From Pseudomonas proteolytica (GTDB taxonomy: Bacteria > Pseudomonadota > Gammaproteobacteria > Pseudomonadales > Pseudomonadaceae): a DNA stretch of 64,000 nucleotides. Position numbers and translations under genes: made by a program. Of this stretch, positions 31,198 to 40,632 are shown piece by piece (the stretch's first letter is position 1; each line of letters starts with the position of its first letter). Location: NCBI RefSeq assembly GCF_007858275.1, contig NZ_VFEV01000008.1, positions 62,001 to 126,000 of the forward strand, given 5' to 3'. The notes under the pieces were generated by a model that saw only the letters and a list, made by a program, of their open reading frames with translations, was not told where the DNA came from and searched no databases.

Positions 31198-31815
31198 ATG
31201 TTTTTGCGCCACGCCATCATTTTCAGTTTTATCGCCCTGCTCGCCGGTTGTGCGGGCTTCGGTGCCCGTGAATCCGTCGAAGGCCAGGGCAACCCGGCGC
31301 AATGGCGCCAGCACAAGGATCAGCTCAGCAGCATTGATGGCTGGCAGATCGAAGGCAAGATCGGCGTGCGTGCACCGAAGGATTCGGGCAGCGGCACCTT
31401 GTTCTGGCTGCAACGCCAGGATTATTACGACATCCGCCTCTCTGGCCCCCTGGGCCGTGGCGCTGCACGCCTGACCGGGCGACCGGGGCAAGTGAGCCTC
31501 GAAGTGGCCAACCAGGGCCGCTATGAAGCGCCATCACCGGAGGCGTTGCTTGAAGAGCAGGTCGGCTGGAAGCTGCCGGTCTCGCACCTGGTCTGGTGGG
31601 TTCGCGGCCTGCCCGCGCCTGACAGCAAGAGCCGCTTGAGCCTCAATGGCGATAGCCGCCTGGCCACCCTGGAACAGGATGGCTGGCAGGTTGAGTACCT
31701 CAGTTATGTGGAGCAAAGCGGCTATTGGCTGCCCGAGCGCATCAAGCTGCACGGCAGCAACCTTGACGTCACGCTGGTGATCAAGGACTGGCAACCGCGC
31801 AAGCTGGGGCAGTGA
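31198..31815 (+). CDS. lolB: outer-membrane lipoprotein receptor LolB
   Basis: LolB accepts lipoproteins from the periplasmic carrier LolA and inserts them into the outer membrane. The 205-residue precursor has a lipobox LAGC (Cys18), then W-rich strands typical of the LolA/LolB fold ([21 protein letters not shown]). It lies between the TPR lipoprotein and ispE with one- to four-base gaps, the standard order. Confidence 0.94.
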   Translation: MFLRHAIIFSFIALLAGCAGFGARESVEGQGNPAQWRQHKDQLSSIDGWQIEGKIGVRAPKDSGSGTLFWLQRQDYYDIRLSGPLGRGAARLTGRPGQVSLEVANQGRYEAPSPEALLEEQVGWKLPVSHLVWWVRGLPAPDSKSRLSLNGDSRLATLEQDGWQVEYLSYVEQSGYWLPERIKLHGSNLDVTLVIKDWQPRKLGQ

Positions 31816-31816
31816 C

Positions 31817-32665
31817 ATGACCGAACGCCTGACCCTGCCCTCCCCGGCCAAGCTCAATTTGATGCTGCACATCCTCGGTCGTCGTGAAGACGGCTATCAC
31901 GAGTTGCAGACGCTGTTTCAATTTCTCGACTACGGCGATGAGATGACCTTCGCCGTACGCGACGATGGGGTGATTCAACTGCACACCGAATTTGCCGATG
32001 TGCCCCATGACAGCAATCTGATCGTGAAGGCGGCAAAAAAGCTCCAGGAACAATCCGGCTGTTCGCTGGGTATTGATATCTGGATCGATAAAATCCTGCC
32101 AATGGGCGGCGGCATCGGCGGTGGCAGCTCGAATGCCGCAACCACCCTGCTCGGTCTTAATCACTTGTGGCAACTGGGCTGGGATGAAGATCGCCTGGCC
32201 GCGCTGGGCCTGACACTGGGCGCCGACGTCCCGGTTTTTGTGCGTGGGCACGCCGCATTTGCTGAGGGTGTGGGGGAAAAACTCACCCCCGTAGACCCCG
32301 AAGAGCCGTGGTATGTCGTGCTTGTTCCGCAAGTATCTGTAAGTACAGCAGAAATTTTTTCAGATCCGTTGTTGACACGTAACTCTTCTCCCATTAAAGT
32401 GCGCCCCGTTCCCAAGGGAAACAGTCGAAATGACTGCTTACCGGTGGTAGCAAGGCGTTATCCAGATGTACGTAACGCATTGAATTTGTTAGGTAAATTT
32501 ACCGAAGCAAAACTCACCGGAACTGGAAGTTGTGTGTTTGGGGGCTTCCCAAACAAAGCTGAAGCTGATAAAGTCTCGGCCCTTCTTACAGAGACCCTTA
32601 CAGGGTTTGTAGCAAAGGGAAGCAACGTTTCGATGTTGCATCGCAAGCTGCAAAGTCTGCTCTAA
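31817..32665 (+). CDS. ispE: 4-diphosphocytidyl-2-C-methyl-D-erythritol kinase
   Basis: IspE is the GHMP kinase of the MEP isoprenoid pathway. The 282-residue enzyme starts [22 protein letters not shown] and has the phosphate-binding [15 protein letters not shown] at about 95-109. The last third is visibly richer in A+T than the first part and contains a TTGACA promoter-like element, so it probably doubles as the promoter region for tRNA-Gln and prs. Confidence 0.95.
   Translation: MTERLTLPSPAKLNLMLHILGRREDGYHELQTLFQFLDYGDEMTFAVRDDGVIQLHTEFADVPHDSNLIVKAAKKLQEQSGCSLGIDIWIDKILPMGGGIGGGSSNAATTLLGLNHLWQLGWDEDRLAALGLTLGADVPVFVRGHAAFAEGVGEKLTPVDPEEPWYVVLVPQVSVSTAEIFSDPLLTRNSSPIKVRPVPKGNSRNDCLPVVARRYPDVRNALNLLGKFTEAKLTGTGSCVFGGFPNKAEADKVSALLTETLTGFVAKGSNVSMLHRKLQSLL
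32372..32400 (+). promoter_or_regulatory. candidate internal promoter within ispE for tRNA-Gln/prs
   Basis: A perfect -35 TTGACA (32372-32377) is followed after 17 bases by TAAAGT (32395-32400), matching four of six -10 positions, in a locally A+T-rich stretch of ispE. Start of transcription near 32407 would put tRNA-Gln and prs on one transcript. Confidence 0.5.
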
Positions 32666-32701
32666 AGGAACCGAGTACTGGGTACTCGTTGCAACAGATA
32701 C

Positions 32702-32776
32702 AGGGGCGTCGCCAAGCGGTAAGGCAGCAGGTTTTGATCCTGCCATGCGTTGGTTCGAATCCAGCCGCCCCTGCCA
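32702..32776 (+). tRNA. tRNA-Gln (TTG anticodon)
   Basis: A 75-base cloverleaf with encoded CCA: acceptor AGGGGCG pairs with CGCCCCT, the T arm holds GGTTCGAATCC, and the anticodon stem GCAGG/CCTGC encloses the loop TTTTGAT with anticodon TTG at 32734-32736. It lies between ispE and prs, the usual Pseudomonas site. Confidence 0.96.
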
Positions 32777-32821
32777 TTTTCTATACTCATCCAGGTTACC
32801 CTCAGCCTCTAGGTACTGCGC

Positions 32822-33763
32822 GTGTCCAAGATGATGGTCTTTACGGGGAACGCTAACCCCGATCTGGCTCGGCGTGTTGTACGTCAGCTGCATATCCCTC
32901 TCGGTGACATCTCAGTCGGTAAATTTTCCGACGGCGAGATTACAGCCGAGATCAATGAAAATGTCCGCGGTAAAGATGTTTTCATTATTCAGCCGACTTG
33001 CGCTCCGACCAACGATAACCTGATGGAACTCGTCGTGATGGCTGATGCCTTCCGCCGCTCCTCAGCGACTCGAATCACAGCTGTAATCCCTTACTTTGGT
33101 TATGCCCGTCAGGATCGCCGTCCGCGTTCCGCACGTGTGGCTATCAGCGCGAAAGTCGTCGCTGACATGCTGACCGTGGTAGGTATCGATCGTGTTCTCA
33201 CGGTTGACCTGCACGCTGACCAAATCCAGGGGTTCTTCGATATTCCGGTAGATAACATCTACGGCTCCCCCGTTCTGGTGGATGACATCGAAGACCAGCG
33301 CTTTGAAAACCTGATGATCGTGTCCCCGGACATTGGTGGCGTCGTGCGTGCACGGGCTGTTGCCAAATCCCTGGGCGTGGACCTCGGGATCATCGACAAA
33401 CGCCGTGAGAAAGCCAATCACTCTGAAGTGATGCATATCATCGGTGATGTCGAAGGGCGTACCTGTATTCTGGTCGATGACATGGTCGATACCGCCGGCA
33501 CCCTGTGCCACGCGGCTAAAGCCTTGAAAGAGCACGGTGCGGCTAAAGTCTTCGCCTACTGCACGCACCCTGTGCTGTCGGGCCGAGCGATCGAGAACAT
33601 CGAGAATTCCGTGCTGGACGAACTGGTGGTGACCAACACCATCCCGTTGTCCGCCGCTGCTCAAGCCTGTGCGCGTATCCGTCAACTGGATATCGCACCG
33701 GTTGTTGCTGAGGCGGTTCGCCGCATCAGCAATGAAGAATCGATCAGTGCGATGTTCCGCTAA
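32822..33763 (+). CDS. prs: ribose-phosphate pyrophosphokinase
   Basis: Prs makes PRPP from ribose 5-phosphate and ATP, feeding purine, pyrimidine, histidine, tryptophan and NAD synthesis. The 313-residue protein contains [17 protein letters not shown] and the PRPP-binding loop [13 protein letters not shown]. It begins at a GTG ([15 protein letters not shown]). A strong terminator follows. Confidence 0.97.
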   Translation: MSKMMVFTGNANPDLARRVVRQLHIPLGDISVGKFSDGEITAEINENVRGKDVFIIQPTCAPTNDNLMELVVMADAFRRSSATRITAVIPYFGYARQDRRPRSARVAISAKVVADMLTVVGIDRVLTVDLHADQIQGFFDIPVDNIYGSPVLVDDIEDQRFENLMIVSPDIGGVVRARAVAKSLGVDLGIIDKRREKANHSEVMHIIGDVEGRTCILVDDMVDTAGTLCHAAKALKEHGAAKVFAYCTHPVLSGRAIENIENSVLDELVVTNTIPLSAAAQACARIRQLDIAPVVAEAVRRISNEESISAMFR

Positions 33764-33799
33764 GGGTCAAACCTTGGTGGCATCAATCTGACGAAAAGC

Positions 33800-33836
33800 G
33801 CCCCGCCCCAGCACCATGCTGGGGCGGGGCTTTTTT
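33800..33836 (+). terminator. intrinsic terminator after prs
   Basis: A perfect 13-bp stem GCCCCGCCCCAGC/GCTGGGGCGGGGC with loop ACCAT is followed by six Ts. It separates prs from rplY. Confidence 0.95.
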
Positions 33837-33901
33837 GCCCATATCGCCTTTAGCGCTGGTCGCAAACGCTGGGGCGAATGTGGTTATTTTGGAGATACAA
33901 C

Positions 33902-34507
33902 ATGAACGATTTTACTTTGAATGCTGAACTGCGTTCCGACCTGGGGAAAGGTGCGAGCCGCCGCCTGCGTCGTCTCGCAAGCCTGGTTCCAGCTGTAGTT
34001 TACGGTGGCGAAAAAGCCCCTGAATCCATCAGCATGCTGGCTAAAGAAGTTGCCAAACTGCTCGAAAACGATGCTGCCTACAGCCACGTTATCGAACTGA
34101 ACGTTGGCGGCAAAAAGCAGAACGTTATCATCAAGGCTCTGCAACGCCATCCGGCCAAAGGTCACGTACTGCACGCTGACTTCGTACGCGTTGTTGCTGG
34201 TCAGAAACTGACCGCTATCGTGCCTGTGCACTTTGTCGGTGAAGAAGCTCCGGTCAAGAAAGGTGGCGTTGTTTCCCACACCACTACCGAGCTGGAAGTA
34301 AGCTGCCTGCCGAAAGATCTGCCTGAGTTCATCGAAGTCGACCTGTCGGCTGCTGAAATCGGCACCATCATTCACCTGTCCGACCTCAAGGCCCCTAAAG
34401 GCGTTGAGTTCGTTGCACTGGCTCACAACGACGACAAGGCTGTTGCCAACGTCCACGCGCCACGTGTTGTAGCAGAAGATGAAGCTGGCGAAACCGCTGC
34501 CGAGTAA
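33902..34507 (+). CDS. rplY: 50S ribosomal protein L25/Ctc
   Basis: The long Ctc-type L25 of 201 residues binds 5S rRNA: an N-terminal L25 domain ([21 protein letters not shown]) and a C-terminal TL5 beta domain. I start at the ATG at 33902 rather than the upstream in-frame ATG at 33878, since [11 protein letters not shown] is the family start. Codon use is strongly biased (GTT, GCT, CTG), as in highly expressed genes. It is followed by pth. Confidence 0.96.
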   Translation: MNDFTLNAELRSDLGKGASRRLRRLASLVPAVVYGGEKAPESISMLAKEVAKLLENDAAYSHVIELNVGGKKQNVIIKALQRHPAKGHVLHADFVRVVAGQKLTAIVPVHFVGEEAPVKKGGVVSHTTTELEVSCLPKDLPEFIEVDLSAAEIGTIIHLSDLKAPKGVEFVALAHNDDKAVANVHAPRVVAEDEAGETAAE

Positions 34508-34675
34508 TACTCTCTGCAGCGTCGGAGCTTGAGGAAACATCGCGGACCGAAACGTAGCGAGAAAGCGGGCGATAACGCGAAGTTTATCTCTGGATAAGTG
34601 AGCTCCTGTCGTCCACTTTCGCCGCAACGAGGTTGCGGCGATGTTATCCACAACTCCAAAGGAAGGGCCCCTGTC

Positions 34676-35260
34676 GTGACTGCCATCAAACTGATCGTTG
34701 GCCTGGGAAATCCAGGCGCCGAATACGAACAGACCCGGCATAACGCGGGGGCCCTTTTTGTTGAGCGCATCGCCCACGCCCAAGGCGTCAATCTTGTGGC
34801 CGATCGCAAATATTTTGGCCTGACCGGACGCTTCTCGCATCAGGGTCAGGATGTTCGTCTGCTGATTCCCACCACCTACATGAACCGCAGCGGCCAGGCT
34901 GTCGCGGCGCTTGCGGGGTTCTTCCGGATCAAACCCGAAGAAATCCTGGTGGCCCATGACGAACTGGACCTGCCACCCGGCGTTGCCAAGCTCAAGCAAG
35001 GCGGCGGCCATGGCGGTCATAATGGCCTGCGCGACATCATTGCGCAGTTGGGCAATCAGAATACCTTTTACCGTCTGCGGCTCGGCATTGGCCACCCAGG
35101 CGTTGCCAGTATGGTTTCAAATTTCGTCCTGGGTCGTGCGCCACGCGCCGAACAGGAAAAACTCGATGCCAGCATCGATTTTGCCCTCGGCGTGCTGCCG
35201 GATATCTTCGCCGGTGAATGGAACCGTGCGATGAAAAACCTGCACAGCCAGAAGGCCTGA
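34676..35260 (+). CDS. pth: peptidyl-tRNA hydrolase
   Basis: Pth recycles peptidyl-tRNAs released from stalled ribosomes. The 194-residue protein opens with [20 protein letters not shown], containing the catalytic histidine. The GTG at 34676 with GGAAGG 10 bases upstream is chosen; the upstream extension is not conserved-looking. The 168-base gap from rplY holds a short GC hairpin (CCGCAAC/GTTGCGG) but no clear terminator, so the genes may be cotranscribed. Confidence 0.95.
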   Translation: MTAIKLIVGLGNPGAEYEQTRHNAGALFVERIAHAQGVNLVADRKYFGLTGRFSHQGQDVRLLIPTTYMNRSGQAVAALAGFFRIKPEEILVAHDELDLPPGVAKLKQGGGHGGHNGLRDIIAQLGNQNTFYRLRLGIGHPGVASMVSNFVLGRAPRAEQEKLDASIDFALGVLPDIFAGEWNRAMKNLHSQKA

Positions 35261-35282
35261 CTTTTTTCCGAGGGGAAACACC

Positions 35283-36383
35283 ATGGGATTCAATTGCGGC
35301 ATCGTCGGCCTACCTAACGTCGGCAAGTCCACCCTGTTCAACGCCCTGACCAAGTCCGGTATTGCGGCGGAGAACTTCCCCTTCTGCACCATCGAACCCA
35401 ACACCGGTATCGTGCCGATGCCCGATCCGCGCCTGGAGGCCCTGGCCGCCATCGTCAATCCCAAGCGCATCCTGCCGACCACCATGGAGTTCGTAGACAT
35501 CGCAGGCCTGGTAGCCGGTGCGTCGAAAGGTGAAGGCTTGGGCAACAAGTTCCTGGCCAACATCCGTGAGACCGATGCCATCGCTCACGTGGTCCGCTGC
35601 TTTGAAGACGAGAACGTGATTCACGTCTCCAACAGCGTCGACCCGAAACGCGACATCGAGATCATCGACCTGGAACTGATCTTCGCCGACCTCGACAGCT
35701 GCGAGAAGCAACTGCAAAAGGTTACGCGCAATGCCAAAGGCGGTGACAAGGACGCCGTGGTGCAGAAGGCCCTGCTCGAGCAACTGATTGCTCACTTCAC
35801 CCTGGGCAAGCCTGCACGCAGCCTGATGAAGAACATGAGCGTCGACGAAAAGGCCGTGATCAAGGGCTTCCACCTGCTGACCACCAAGCCTGTGATGTAC
35901 ATCGCCAACGTGGCTGAAGACGGCTTCGAGAACAACCCGCTGCTCGACGTGGTCCTGGCCATTGCCGAAGAAGAAGGCGCAATGGTTGTTCCGGTGTGCA
36001 ACAAGATCGAAGCGGAAATCGCCGAACTGGAAGACGGCGAAGAAAAAGACATGTTCCTCGAGGCCCTGGGCCTGGAAGAGCCCGGCCTGAACCGTGTGAT
36101 CCGTGCAGGCTACGAAATGCTGCACCTGCAGACCTACTTCACCGCTGGTGTCGAAGAAGTCCGCGCCTGGACCGTCAAGGTCGGCGCCACCGCGCCACAG
36201 GCTGCCGGCGTGATCCACACCGACTTCGAAAAAGGCTTTATCCGCGCCGAAGTGATCGCCTACAACGACTTCATCCAGTTCAAGGGTGAAGCCGGGGCCA
36301 AGGAAGCCGGTAAATGGCGCCTGGAAGGCAAGGAATACATCGTCAAAGATGGCGATGTAATGCACTTCCGATTCAACGTGTAA
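35283..36383 (+). CDS. ychF: redox-regulated ribosome-associated ATPase YchF
   Basis: YchF (OLA1 family) is a TRAFAC P-loop NTPase that prefers ATP and associates with ribosomes. The 366-residue protein has the P-loop [14 protein letters not shown] near residues 8-21, [17 protein letters not shown] after it, and a C-terminal TGS domain ending [12 protein letters not shown]. It follows pth after 22 bases, the usual pair. It is the last core gene before the type III secretion island. Confidence 0.96.
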   Translation: MGFNCGIVGLPNVGKSTLFNALTKSGIAAENFPFCTIEPNTGIVPMPDPRLEALAAIVNPKRILPTTMEFVDIAGLVAGASKGEGLGNKFLANIRETDAIAHVVRCFEDENVIHVSNSVDPKRDIEIIDLELIFADLDSCEKQLQKVTRNAKGGDKDAVVQKALLEQLIAHFTLGKPARSLMKNMSVDEKAVIKGFHLLTTKPVMYIANVAEDGFENNPLLDVVLAIAEEEGAMVVPVCNKIEAEIAELEDGEEKDMFLEALGLEEPGLNRVIRAGYEMLHLQTYFTAGVEEVRAWTVKVGATAPQAAGVIHTDFEKGFIRAEVIAYNDFIQFKGEAGAKEAGKWRLEGKEYIVKDGDVMHFRFNV

Positions 36384-36394
36384 CGCTCCTGCCG

Positions 36395-36435
36395 CCCACA
36401 AAAAAGCCGATGCCCTGCATCGGCTTTTTTGTGGG
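36395..36435 (+). terminator. bidirectional intrinsic terminator after ychF
   Basis: AAAAAAGCCGATGC/GCATCGGCTTTTTT with outer CCCAC/GTGGG arms; the stem is flanked by A- and T-runs on either side. It closes the core transcript just before the Hrp cluster. Confidence 0.92.
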
Positions 36436-36790
36436 CGCTTCATTTACACCAGGGACTTTCCAGCGGGGGAAATATTAAGACACTGTTATGTATTTTAATA
36501 ACATGAACAGGCAGAGCAGAAAACTGACACTTCAAGCGCGCAGCCCGCCAATTAAATAACAATCATAAAATATTTAGGATTGCTCCTACGCGCTACAGCA
36601 AATACCACTCCTACAAAAACTTGAATATTTTTCCAATTCAAGTTCTTTAACAACGCCGGCGAAACAGTGAACAATCCCAACATCCTTTCGCAATGACATC
36701 ATGGGCATTTTCCGGTCTACTGATCCCTATCACTAGAAAAATCAAACAATAGTGACGCGACAACTCTAATGGAATTGGAGCAATAGCAAC
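36436..36790. other. A+T-rich leader region before the Hrp cluster
   Basis: No gene is visible in these 355 bases. The stretch is much richer in A+T than ychF and contains a small inverted repeat TGTTAT/ATAACA (36484-36503). It should hold the promoter of the hrpS-like gene, but I cannot assign convincing -35/-10, -24/-12 or hrp-box elements. The abrupt change of composition marks the left edge of the type III secretion island. Confidence 0.6.
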
Positions 36791-37714
36791 ATGTCGGCCT
36801 CCTATCAAAGTGAAGTTGAAACAGACACCCCGTTCAATGATTGCCCAGACATAGAAACAACCATCAATAACACTGCCGCGCTCAACATCGACATTCTGCT
36901 GCTTGGGGAAACAGGCACCGGCAAGGACACTTTAGCGCAACGTATTCATTGCCTGTCAGGACGACGGGGGAACTTCGTCGCGGTCAACTGTGCGGCGATA
37001 CCGGAGAGCCTTGCCGAAAGCCAGCTCTTTGGAGTCAACAGCGGCGCCTACACCGGGGCCATGCAATCGCGTGCAGGTTCTGTCGAAGCTGCGCACCTGG
37101 GCACGTTGTACCTGGACGAAATAGACAGCATGCCGCTTCCCCTGCAAGCCAAGTTGCTCCGGGTATTGGAGTCCCGTGGCGTCGAACGCTTGGGCTCGAC
37201 CCGGTTTATCCCCGTAGACATGCGCGTCATTGCCTCTGCCCAGCAGTCCTTGCATGAGATGGTCGCTCAAGGGGCCTTCAGGCGCGACCTGTACTTTCGC
37301 CTGAATGTGGTCAACATCAACCTGGCGCCACTCAGGCAGCAACCAGAGCGCATCATCCCGCTGTTCGTGAAAATGATCCGGCAGGAGGCTGAGTACTTCA
37401 AGTGCCCAGCACCCTCGCCTCCCAACGCTCTGCTTTCACAATTGCTTTGCCATCCCTGGTCAGGGAATGTGCGCGAACTGCGCTCGACAGCCAAGCGTTT
37501 CGTCCTGGGGCTCCCTCCCCTCTGTGCTGCGGTAAAAGAACGCCAGGACTGGGAGATGCCGCTCAAGGAACGTTTACAGCAAATCGAGAAAGTTCTGATT
37601 GAAGAGTCGCTGAACCGACATGCCCATAATGTTGATGGCGTCGCCATCGAGTTAGGCGTGCCCAAGCGCACCCTCTATTACCGAATGAAGCAACTGGAAA
37701 TATCACTGACATAA
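36791..37714 (+). CDS. hrpS: HrpS-like sigma-54 enhancer-binding activator
   Basis: A 307-residue AAA+ activator without an N-terminal receiver domain, as in HrpR/HrpS of plant-associated bacteria. Walker A is GETGTGKD (39-46), the sigma-54-contacting loop is GAYTGA (85-90), Walker B is TLYLDEID (105-112), and the C-terminal Fis-type helix-turn-helix is NVDGVAIELGVPKRTLYYRMK. It should open sigma-54 promoters, above all that of hrpL (54374). P. syringae uses a HrpR/HrpS heterohexamer; only one such gene is visible here, as in Erwinia-type clusters. The name is by analogy. Confidence 0.88.
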   Translation: MSASYQSEVETDTPFNDCPDIETTINNTAALNIDILLLGETGTGKDTLAQRIHCLSGRRGNFVAVNCAAIPESLAESQLFGVNSGAYTGAMQSRAGSVEAAHLGTLYLDEIDSMPLPLQAKLLRVLESRGVERLGSTRFIPVDMRVIASAQQSLHEMVAQGAFRRDLYFRLNVVNINLAPLRQQPERIIPLFVKMIRQEAEYFKCPAPSPPNALLSQLLCHPWSGNVRELRSTAKRFVLGLPPLCAAVKERQDWEMPLKERLQQIEKVLIEESLNRHAHNVDGVAIELGVPKRTLYYRMKQLEISLT

Positions 37715-37786
37715 CTTGCGCACTATAAAGATCTGGCAACGAACTGAAAAATTACATCTTTTGAAACATACCCTGTAGACACAATT

Positions 37787-37814
37787 GGAACGCATACATT
37801 TCCTGCGCCACATA
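37787..37814 (+). promoter_or_regulatory. hrp box upstream of hrpA
   Basis: GGAACG (37787-37792), 15 bases, CCACATA (37808-37814). This fits the HrpL-dependent consensus GGAACC-N15/16-CCACNNA with one mismatch in the -35 part. It leaves a leader of about 80 bases before the pilin gene. Confidence 0.75.
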
Positions 37815-37903
37815 AATTATGGAACGGCGAAACTGCATGTGATAAATGCGTCTCTCAGCATCGCTAGTCCAGTGAAATCAACGTTAAATACGGAGTAAAC
37901 AAT

Positions 37904-38104
37904 ATGAGTATTGGTTCAGTTGGCTCTTCCGGCTCCAACCCTTACGGTAGCAGCGCTGGTGGTATGAGTGCAGAGCAGGCAGACGCAGGCCTTGAAGCCG
38001 CAGAAGCGAAAAAGAGGGCTGACGGTGTGAAAAACGCATGGAAAACTGCGGTAAACCAAAATACCGCAGGCATCAAAACCGCGTCTGACGCACTCCGTTT
38101 GTAA
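37904..38104 (+). CDS. hrpA: HrpA-like type III pilin subunit
   Basis: A 66-residue protein, Ser/Gly-rich in the first 25 residues and helical after that (AEQADAGLEAAEAKKRADGV), ending NTAGIKTASDALRL. Small size, composition, position directly before hrpB/hrcJ and an hrp box upstream identify it as the Hrp pilus subunit. Pilins evolve fast, so this call rests on context. P. syringae HrpA is longer (about 110 residues); the short form is like Erwinia. A GGAG-type ribosome site (CGGAGTAAACAAT) precedes the ATG. Confidence 0.75.
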   Translation: MSIGSVGSSGSNPYGSSAGGMSAEQADAGLEAAEAKKRADGVKNAWKTAVNQNTAGIKTASDALRL

Positions 38105-38120
38105 TCAGCCTGGCCCTCTC

Positions 38121-38153
38121 TGACCTTCCTGCCACTGGGTGGCGGGAAGGTCA
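38121..38153 (+). terminator. strong hairpin after hrpA, no T-run
   Basis: TGACCTTCC-T-GCCA/TGGC-G-GGAAGGTCA forms a 13-bp stem around CTGGG. No U-tract follows, so it may stabilise the hrpA transcript 3' end or attenuate read-through into hrpB rather than fully terminate. Such an arrangement would give more pilin than downstream products. Confidence 0.6.
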
Positions 38154-38226
38154 CTTCGCCAATCTAACAACGAATGGCCTCATCAATAACAAACCCTCCC
38201 CGCGATACTTACGTAATAGGCGCCAT

Positions 38227-38592
38227 ATGTTTATAGGAAGAGTACGCTCTGCTGAACATGAGGATCTCAATGGGTCCTCCAGCGCACAGGAGTCCTCGAT
38301 CTCCCACACCGATGTCAATTATTTCGCCTCAATCATGGACTCGTCAGCCCAGCCCAGCCCAGGGAGCAATTACACGACGCCACAGAGCATGCTGTCCGAA
38401 GCATCCGAGCGGCTGACTTCTGTCACCCAGCGCATGACCAAAAGTCTGCGAGCCTTGAGCAGCGAGAATAAGTTTGATGAAGCGCGAAAGTATCCTGAGC
38501 AACTGTCCGATACGTTATTGCTGACGCAAATGCTCGTTAAAAGTGTCGGTAAAACCGCACAAGGCATCGATAAAATCTGCAACCTTCAGTAG
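38227..38592 (+). CDS. hrpB: HrpB-like type III inner-rod protein (SctI)
   Basis: A 121-residue hydrophilic protein with a Ser-rich N-terminal half and a helical C terminus (SDTLLLTQMLVKSVGKTAQGIDKI). Its position between hrpA and hrcJ and its length match HrpB, the inner rod subunit that joins the needle/pilus to the export gate. Sequence similarity alone would be weak. It starts at the ATG at 38227; hrcJ follows after six bases. Confidence 0.75.
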   Translation: MFIGRVRSAEHEDLNGSSSAQESSISHTDVNYFASIMDSSAQPSPGSNYTTPQSMLSEASERLTSVTQRMTKSLRALSSENKFDEARKYPEQLSDTLLLTQMLVKSVGKTAQGIDKICNLQ

Positions 38593-38598
38593 ATAAAA

Positions 38599-39390
38599 AT
38601 GACTCGCCTACGGTTTATTACGTTAACGCTAGTGTTGTCATTCATGCTCAATGCCTGCAGTGACCGCGTCGAACTTCACCGCCAACTCTCCGAGCAGGAA
38701 GCCAATGAAGTCATCGCGGAGTTGGCAGACAAGCATATACGCGCCACCAAAGTCCCCGCCAAAGACGGTGTGGTCGTCGTGGTCAACGCCTCCGATATCG
38801 GGCGGGCCGTACGCACCCTGGAAGCCGTTGGATTGCCCAAGACCGCCCGCGCCACCCTGGGCGACACCTTTCGCAAGGAAGGGGTTATCTCAACTCCGCT
38901 TGAGGAGCGCGCGCGCTATATCTATGCCTTGTCCCAGGAACTGGAAACCACGTTATCGAACATCGACGGCGTGATTGTCGCCCGCGTACACGTAGTGTTG
39001 CCCGAGCGTGTTGCACCGGGCGAACCGGTACAACCGGCCTCCGCGTCCGTGTTCATCAAGCACGATCCCAGGCTTGACCCCGACAACATCCAGGCCCGTG
39101 TGCGCCGGATGGTCTCCAGCAGTATTCCTGGCATGACCAACGCCGTCGAAAATCCGCAAAAACTGACGGTGGTATTCGTTCCCGCAACGGCCTATCTGGA
39201 GCAGCAACGCCTGGCCTATTTCGGTCCGTTCCTGGTGCCAGGCGATGACATTGGCTTTTGGCGGGCCAGCGTCACCTTCACCATGATCGTTTTAGTGGTG
39301 CTCATTATCGCCGTGACATTCTGGCGGATCAGGGGCCAGCGAGCGCTGCCGCATGCCCAAACGGCCGGGCCATCCTCGCACGATGAGTAA
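38599..39390 (+). CDS. hrcJ: type III inner-membrane ring lipoprotein HrcJ (SctJ)
   Basis: HrcJ forms the inner ring of the secretion basal body. The 263-residue precursor has a lipobox LNAC (Cys20), the YscJ/FliF ring-building domain with ARARYIYALSQELETTLSNIDGVI-type helices, and a C-terminal membrane helix (TFTMIVLVVLIIAVTFW, about residues 225-241). The stop overlaps hrpD by eight bases. Confidence 0.93.
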   Translation: MTRLRFITLTLVLSFMLNACSDRVELHRQLSEQEANEVIAELADKHIRATKVPAKDGVVVVVNASDIGRAVRTLEAVGLPKTARATLGDTFRKEGVISTPLEERARYIYALSQELETTLSNIDGVIVARVHVVLPERVAPGEPVQPASASVFIKHDPRLDPDNIQARVRRMVSSSIPGMTNAVENPQKLTVVFVPATAYLEQQRLAYFGPFLVPGDDIGFWRASVTFTMIVLVVLIIAVTFWRIRGQRALPHAQTAGPSSHDE

Positions 39391-39940
39391 CCTGGCATGG
39401 GTCCAGTGGTGGGCAACCCCCTGGCTGCATTCACGCGAAGGCTGGAGAACGGTTGATGAGCACGCAGCACTGACTGCGCTTGGTCACAGTCGACACCTGT
39501 GGGTAGCCAGACTCTATGGGATCACGCCCTGCCTGCCGCCCACGCCTCAGCCCACATTGCTGCAACTGGCGCTCGCCTCGCCGGAGCAACTGGACCTGGT
39601 GCTGGCGTTGATTGACAGCGCGTGTCGCCCGGCCTACGCAAGCGCGTTGAATGAAAACCTCCACCAGTGGTGCAACAGACTGTCCAAGGCATTGCCCCCA
39701 GATATGCTGCAGCCCGATGAGGACCCCTTGCAGCTGCTACGCACCTGGGTCAGCCCCGCCACCTGGCAACGCATCAGGTTGAGATTCCCTCGCCAGCGCG
39801 TTCTGGAACTGGAAAAAAAAGCCCTTTCGCTTGGGGACTCCTACAGCCGCCTCGATACCCTTTGGCATGCCGTGGTCTGGCGTATTGCGACAATCCACAG
39901 CGACGCTCAAGCACCTTGCGCCAAGGACCATGGAGACTGA
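39383..39940 (+). CDS. hrpD: HrpD-like sorting-platform protein (SctK)
   Basis: A 185-residue cytoplasmic protein with many tryptophans, matching HrpD by position between hrcJ and hrpE. HrpD belongs to the SctK family, which links the inner ring to the cytoplasmic sorting platform. The start at 39383 (ATGAGTAA overlap with hrcJ) is preferred over an in-frame ATG at 39353 that would run deep into hrcJ. Assignment relies mainly on gene order. Confidence 0.75.
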   Translation: MSNLAWVQWWATPWLHSREGWRTVDEHAALTALGHSRHLWVARLYGITPCLPPTPQPTLLQLALASPEQLDLVLALIDSACRPAYASALNENLHQWCNRLSKALPPDMLQPDEDPLQLLRTWVSPATWQRIRLRFPRQRVLELEKKALSLGDSYSRLDTLWHAVVWRIATIHSDAQAPCAKDHGD

Positions 39941-39945
39941 ACACG

Positions 39946-40536
39946 ATGTTTTGCCGACATAAAATCGACTTGCCCAAAGGCTCCACCGCCTTTGCCGAAA
40001 CCCTGATCCCCCGCGAAACCCTGGCCAATTACGCCCATGCCCACAACACACTGGAGCATGCCAAGGCCCAGGCCAGGCAATTGCTGAAGCGGGCAGAAAA
40101 GCAGCGGGAAAAGCTGCTGGAGCAGGCCGGCCTTGAAATCTGGCGGCGTGCCGACGCGCAGTTCAAACGCTGGGAAGGCGAACGCCAGGCGATGTACGAC
40201 AACCTTGAACGATATGCCTCTTCAATCGCCAACCAGGCGATTCGTCTGCTGCTGGAAGATACGCCCCTGCCACAACGCATGGCCGCGTTGGTCAGACAGT
40301 TGATGGCCAGCCAGATGCCGATGGTCAAGGCGGCATTGCTATGCCATCCCCAGGAGCTGGAGGCCGCACGCCAGGCTCTCGCCGACCACAACACCACGCT
40401 CTGGGCGCTACGCGCCGACGATACCGTCAAACCCCAGACGTTGCTGTTACAAACCGAAGAGGGCGACTTTTGCATTGATTGGGCCGCCATGCGCGACACC
40501 TTTCTAGAGCCAGGCAGCAAGCGGTTGGATGCCTGA
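39946..40536 (+). CDS. hrpE: type III ATPase regulator HrpE (SctL)
   Basis: HrpE is the SctL/FliH-type stator that binds and controls the HrcN ATPase. The 196-residue protein begins MFCRHKIDLPKGST and has a long charged, Ala-rich helix (residues about 28-85) predicted to form coiled coil, followed by a globular end. The ATG at 39946, five bases after the hrpD stop, is chosen. Confidence 0.85.
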   Translation: MFCRHKIDLPKGSTAFAETLIPRETLANYAHAHNTLEHAKAQARQLLKRAEKQREKLLEQAGLEIWRRADAQFKRWEGERQAMYDNLERYASSIANQAIRLLLEDTPLPQRMAALVRQLMASQMPMVKAALLCHPQELEAARQALADHNTTLWALRADDTVKPQTLLLQTEEGDFCIDWAAMRDTFLEPGSKRLDA

Positions 40537-40576
40537 TTTTCCACCACGCACACGCGCCAAATAAACGGCTACACAT

Positions 40577-40605
40577 GGAACCAATTCGACATACAAAACC
40601 ACAGA
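40577..40605 (+). promoter_or_regulatory. hrp box upstream of hrpF
   Basis: GGAACC (40577-40582), 16 bases, CCACAGA (40599-40605): a perfect match to the HrpL promoter consensus, 28 bases before the hrpF ATG. Confidence 0.9.
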
Positions 40606-40632
40606 GAGGAAACACAAAAAAGGAGCAAATCC

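Noticed and set aside
36484-36503. TGTTAT/ATAACA inverted repeat as a Zur box
   Set aside because: The spacer between half-sites is eight bases, too long for the Zur palindrome, and the neighbouring gene has no link with zinc.
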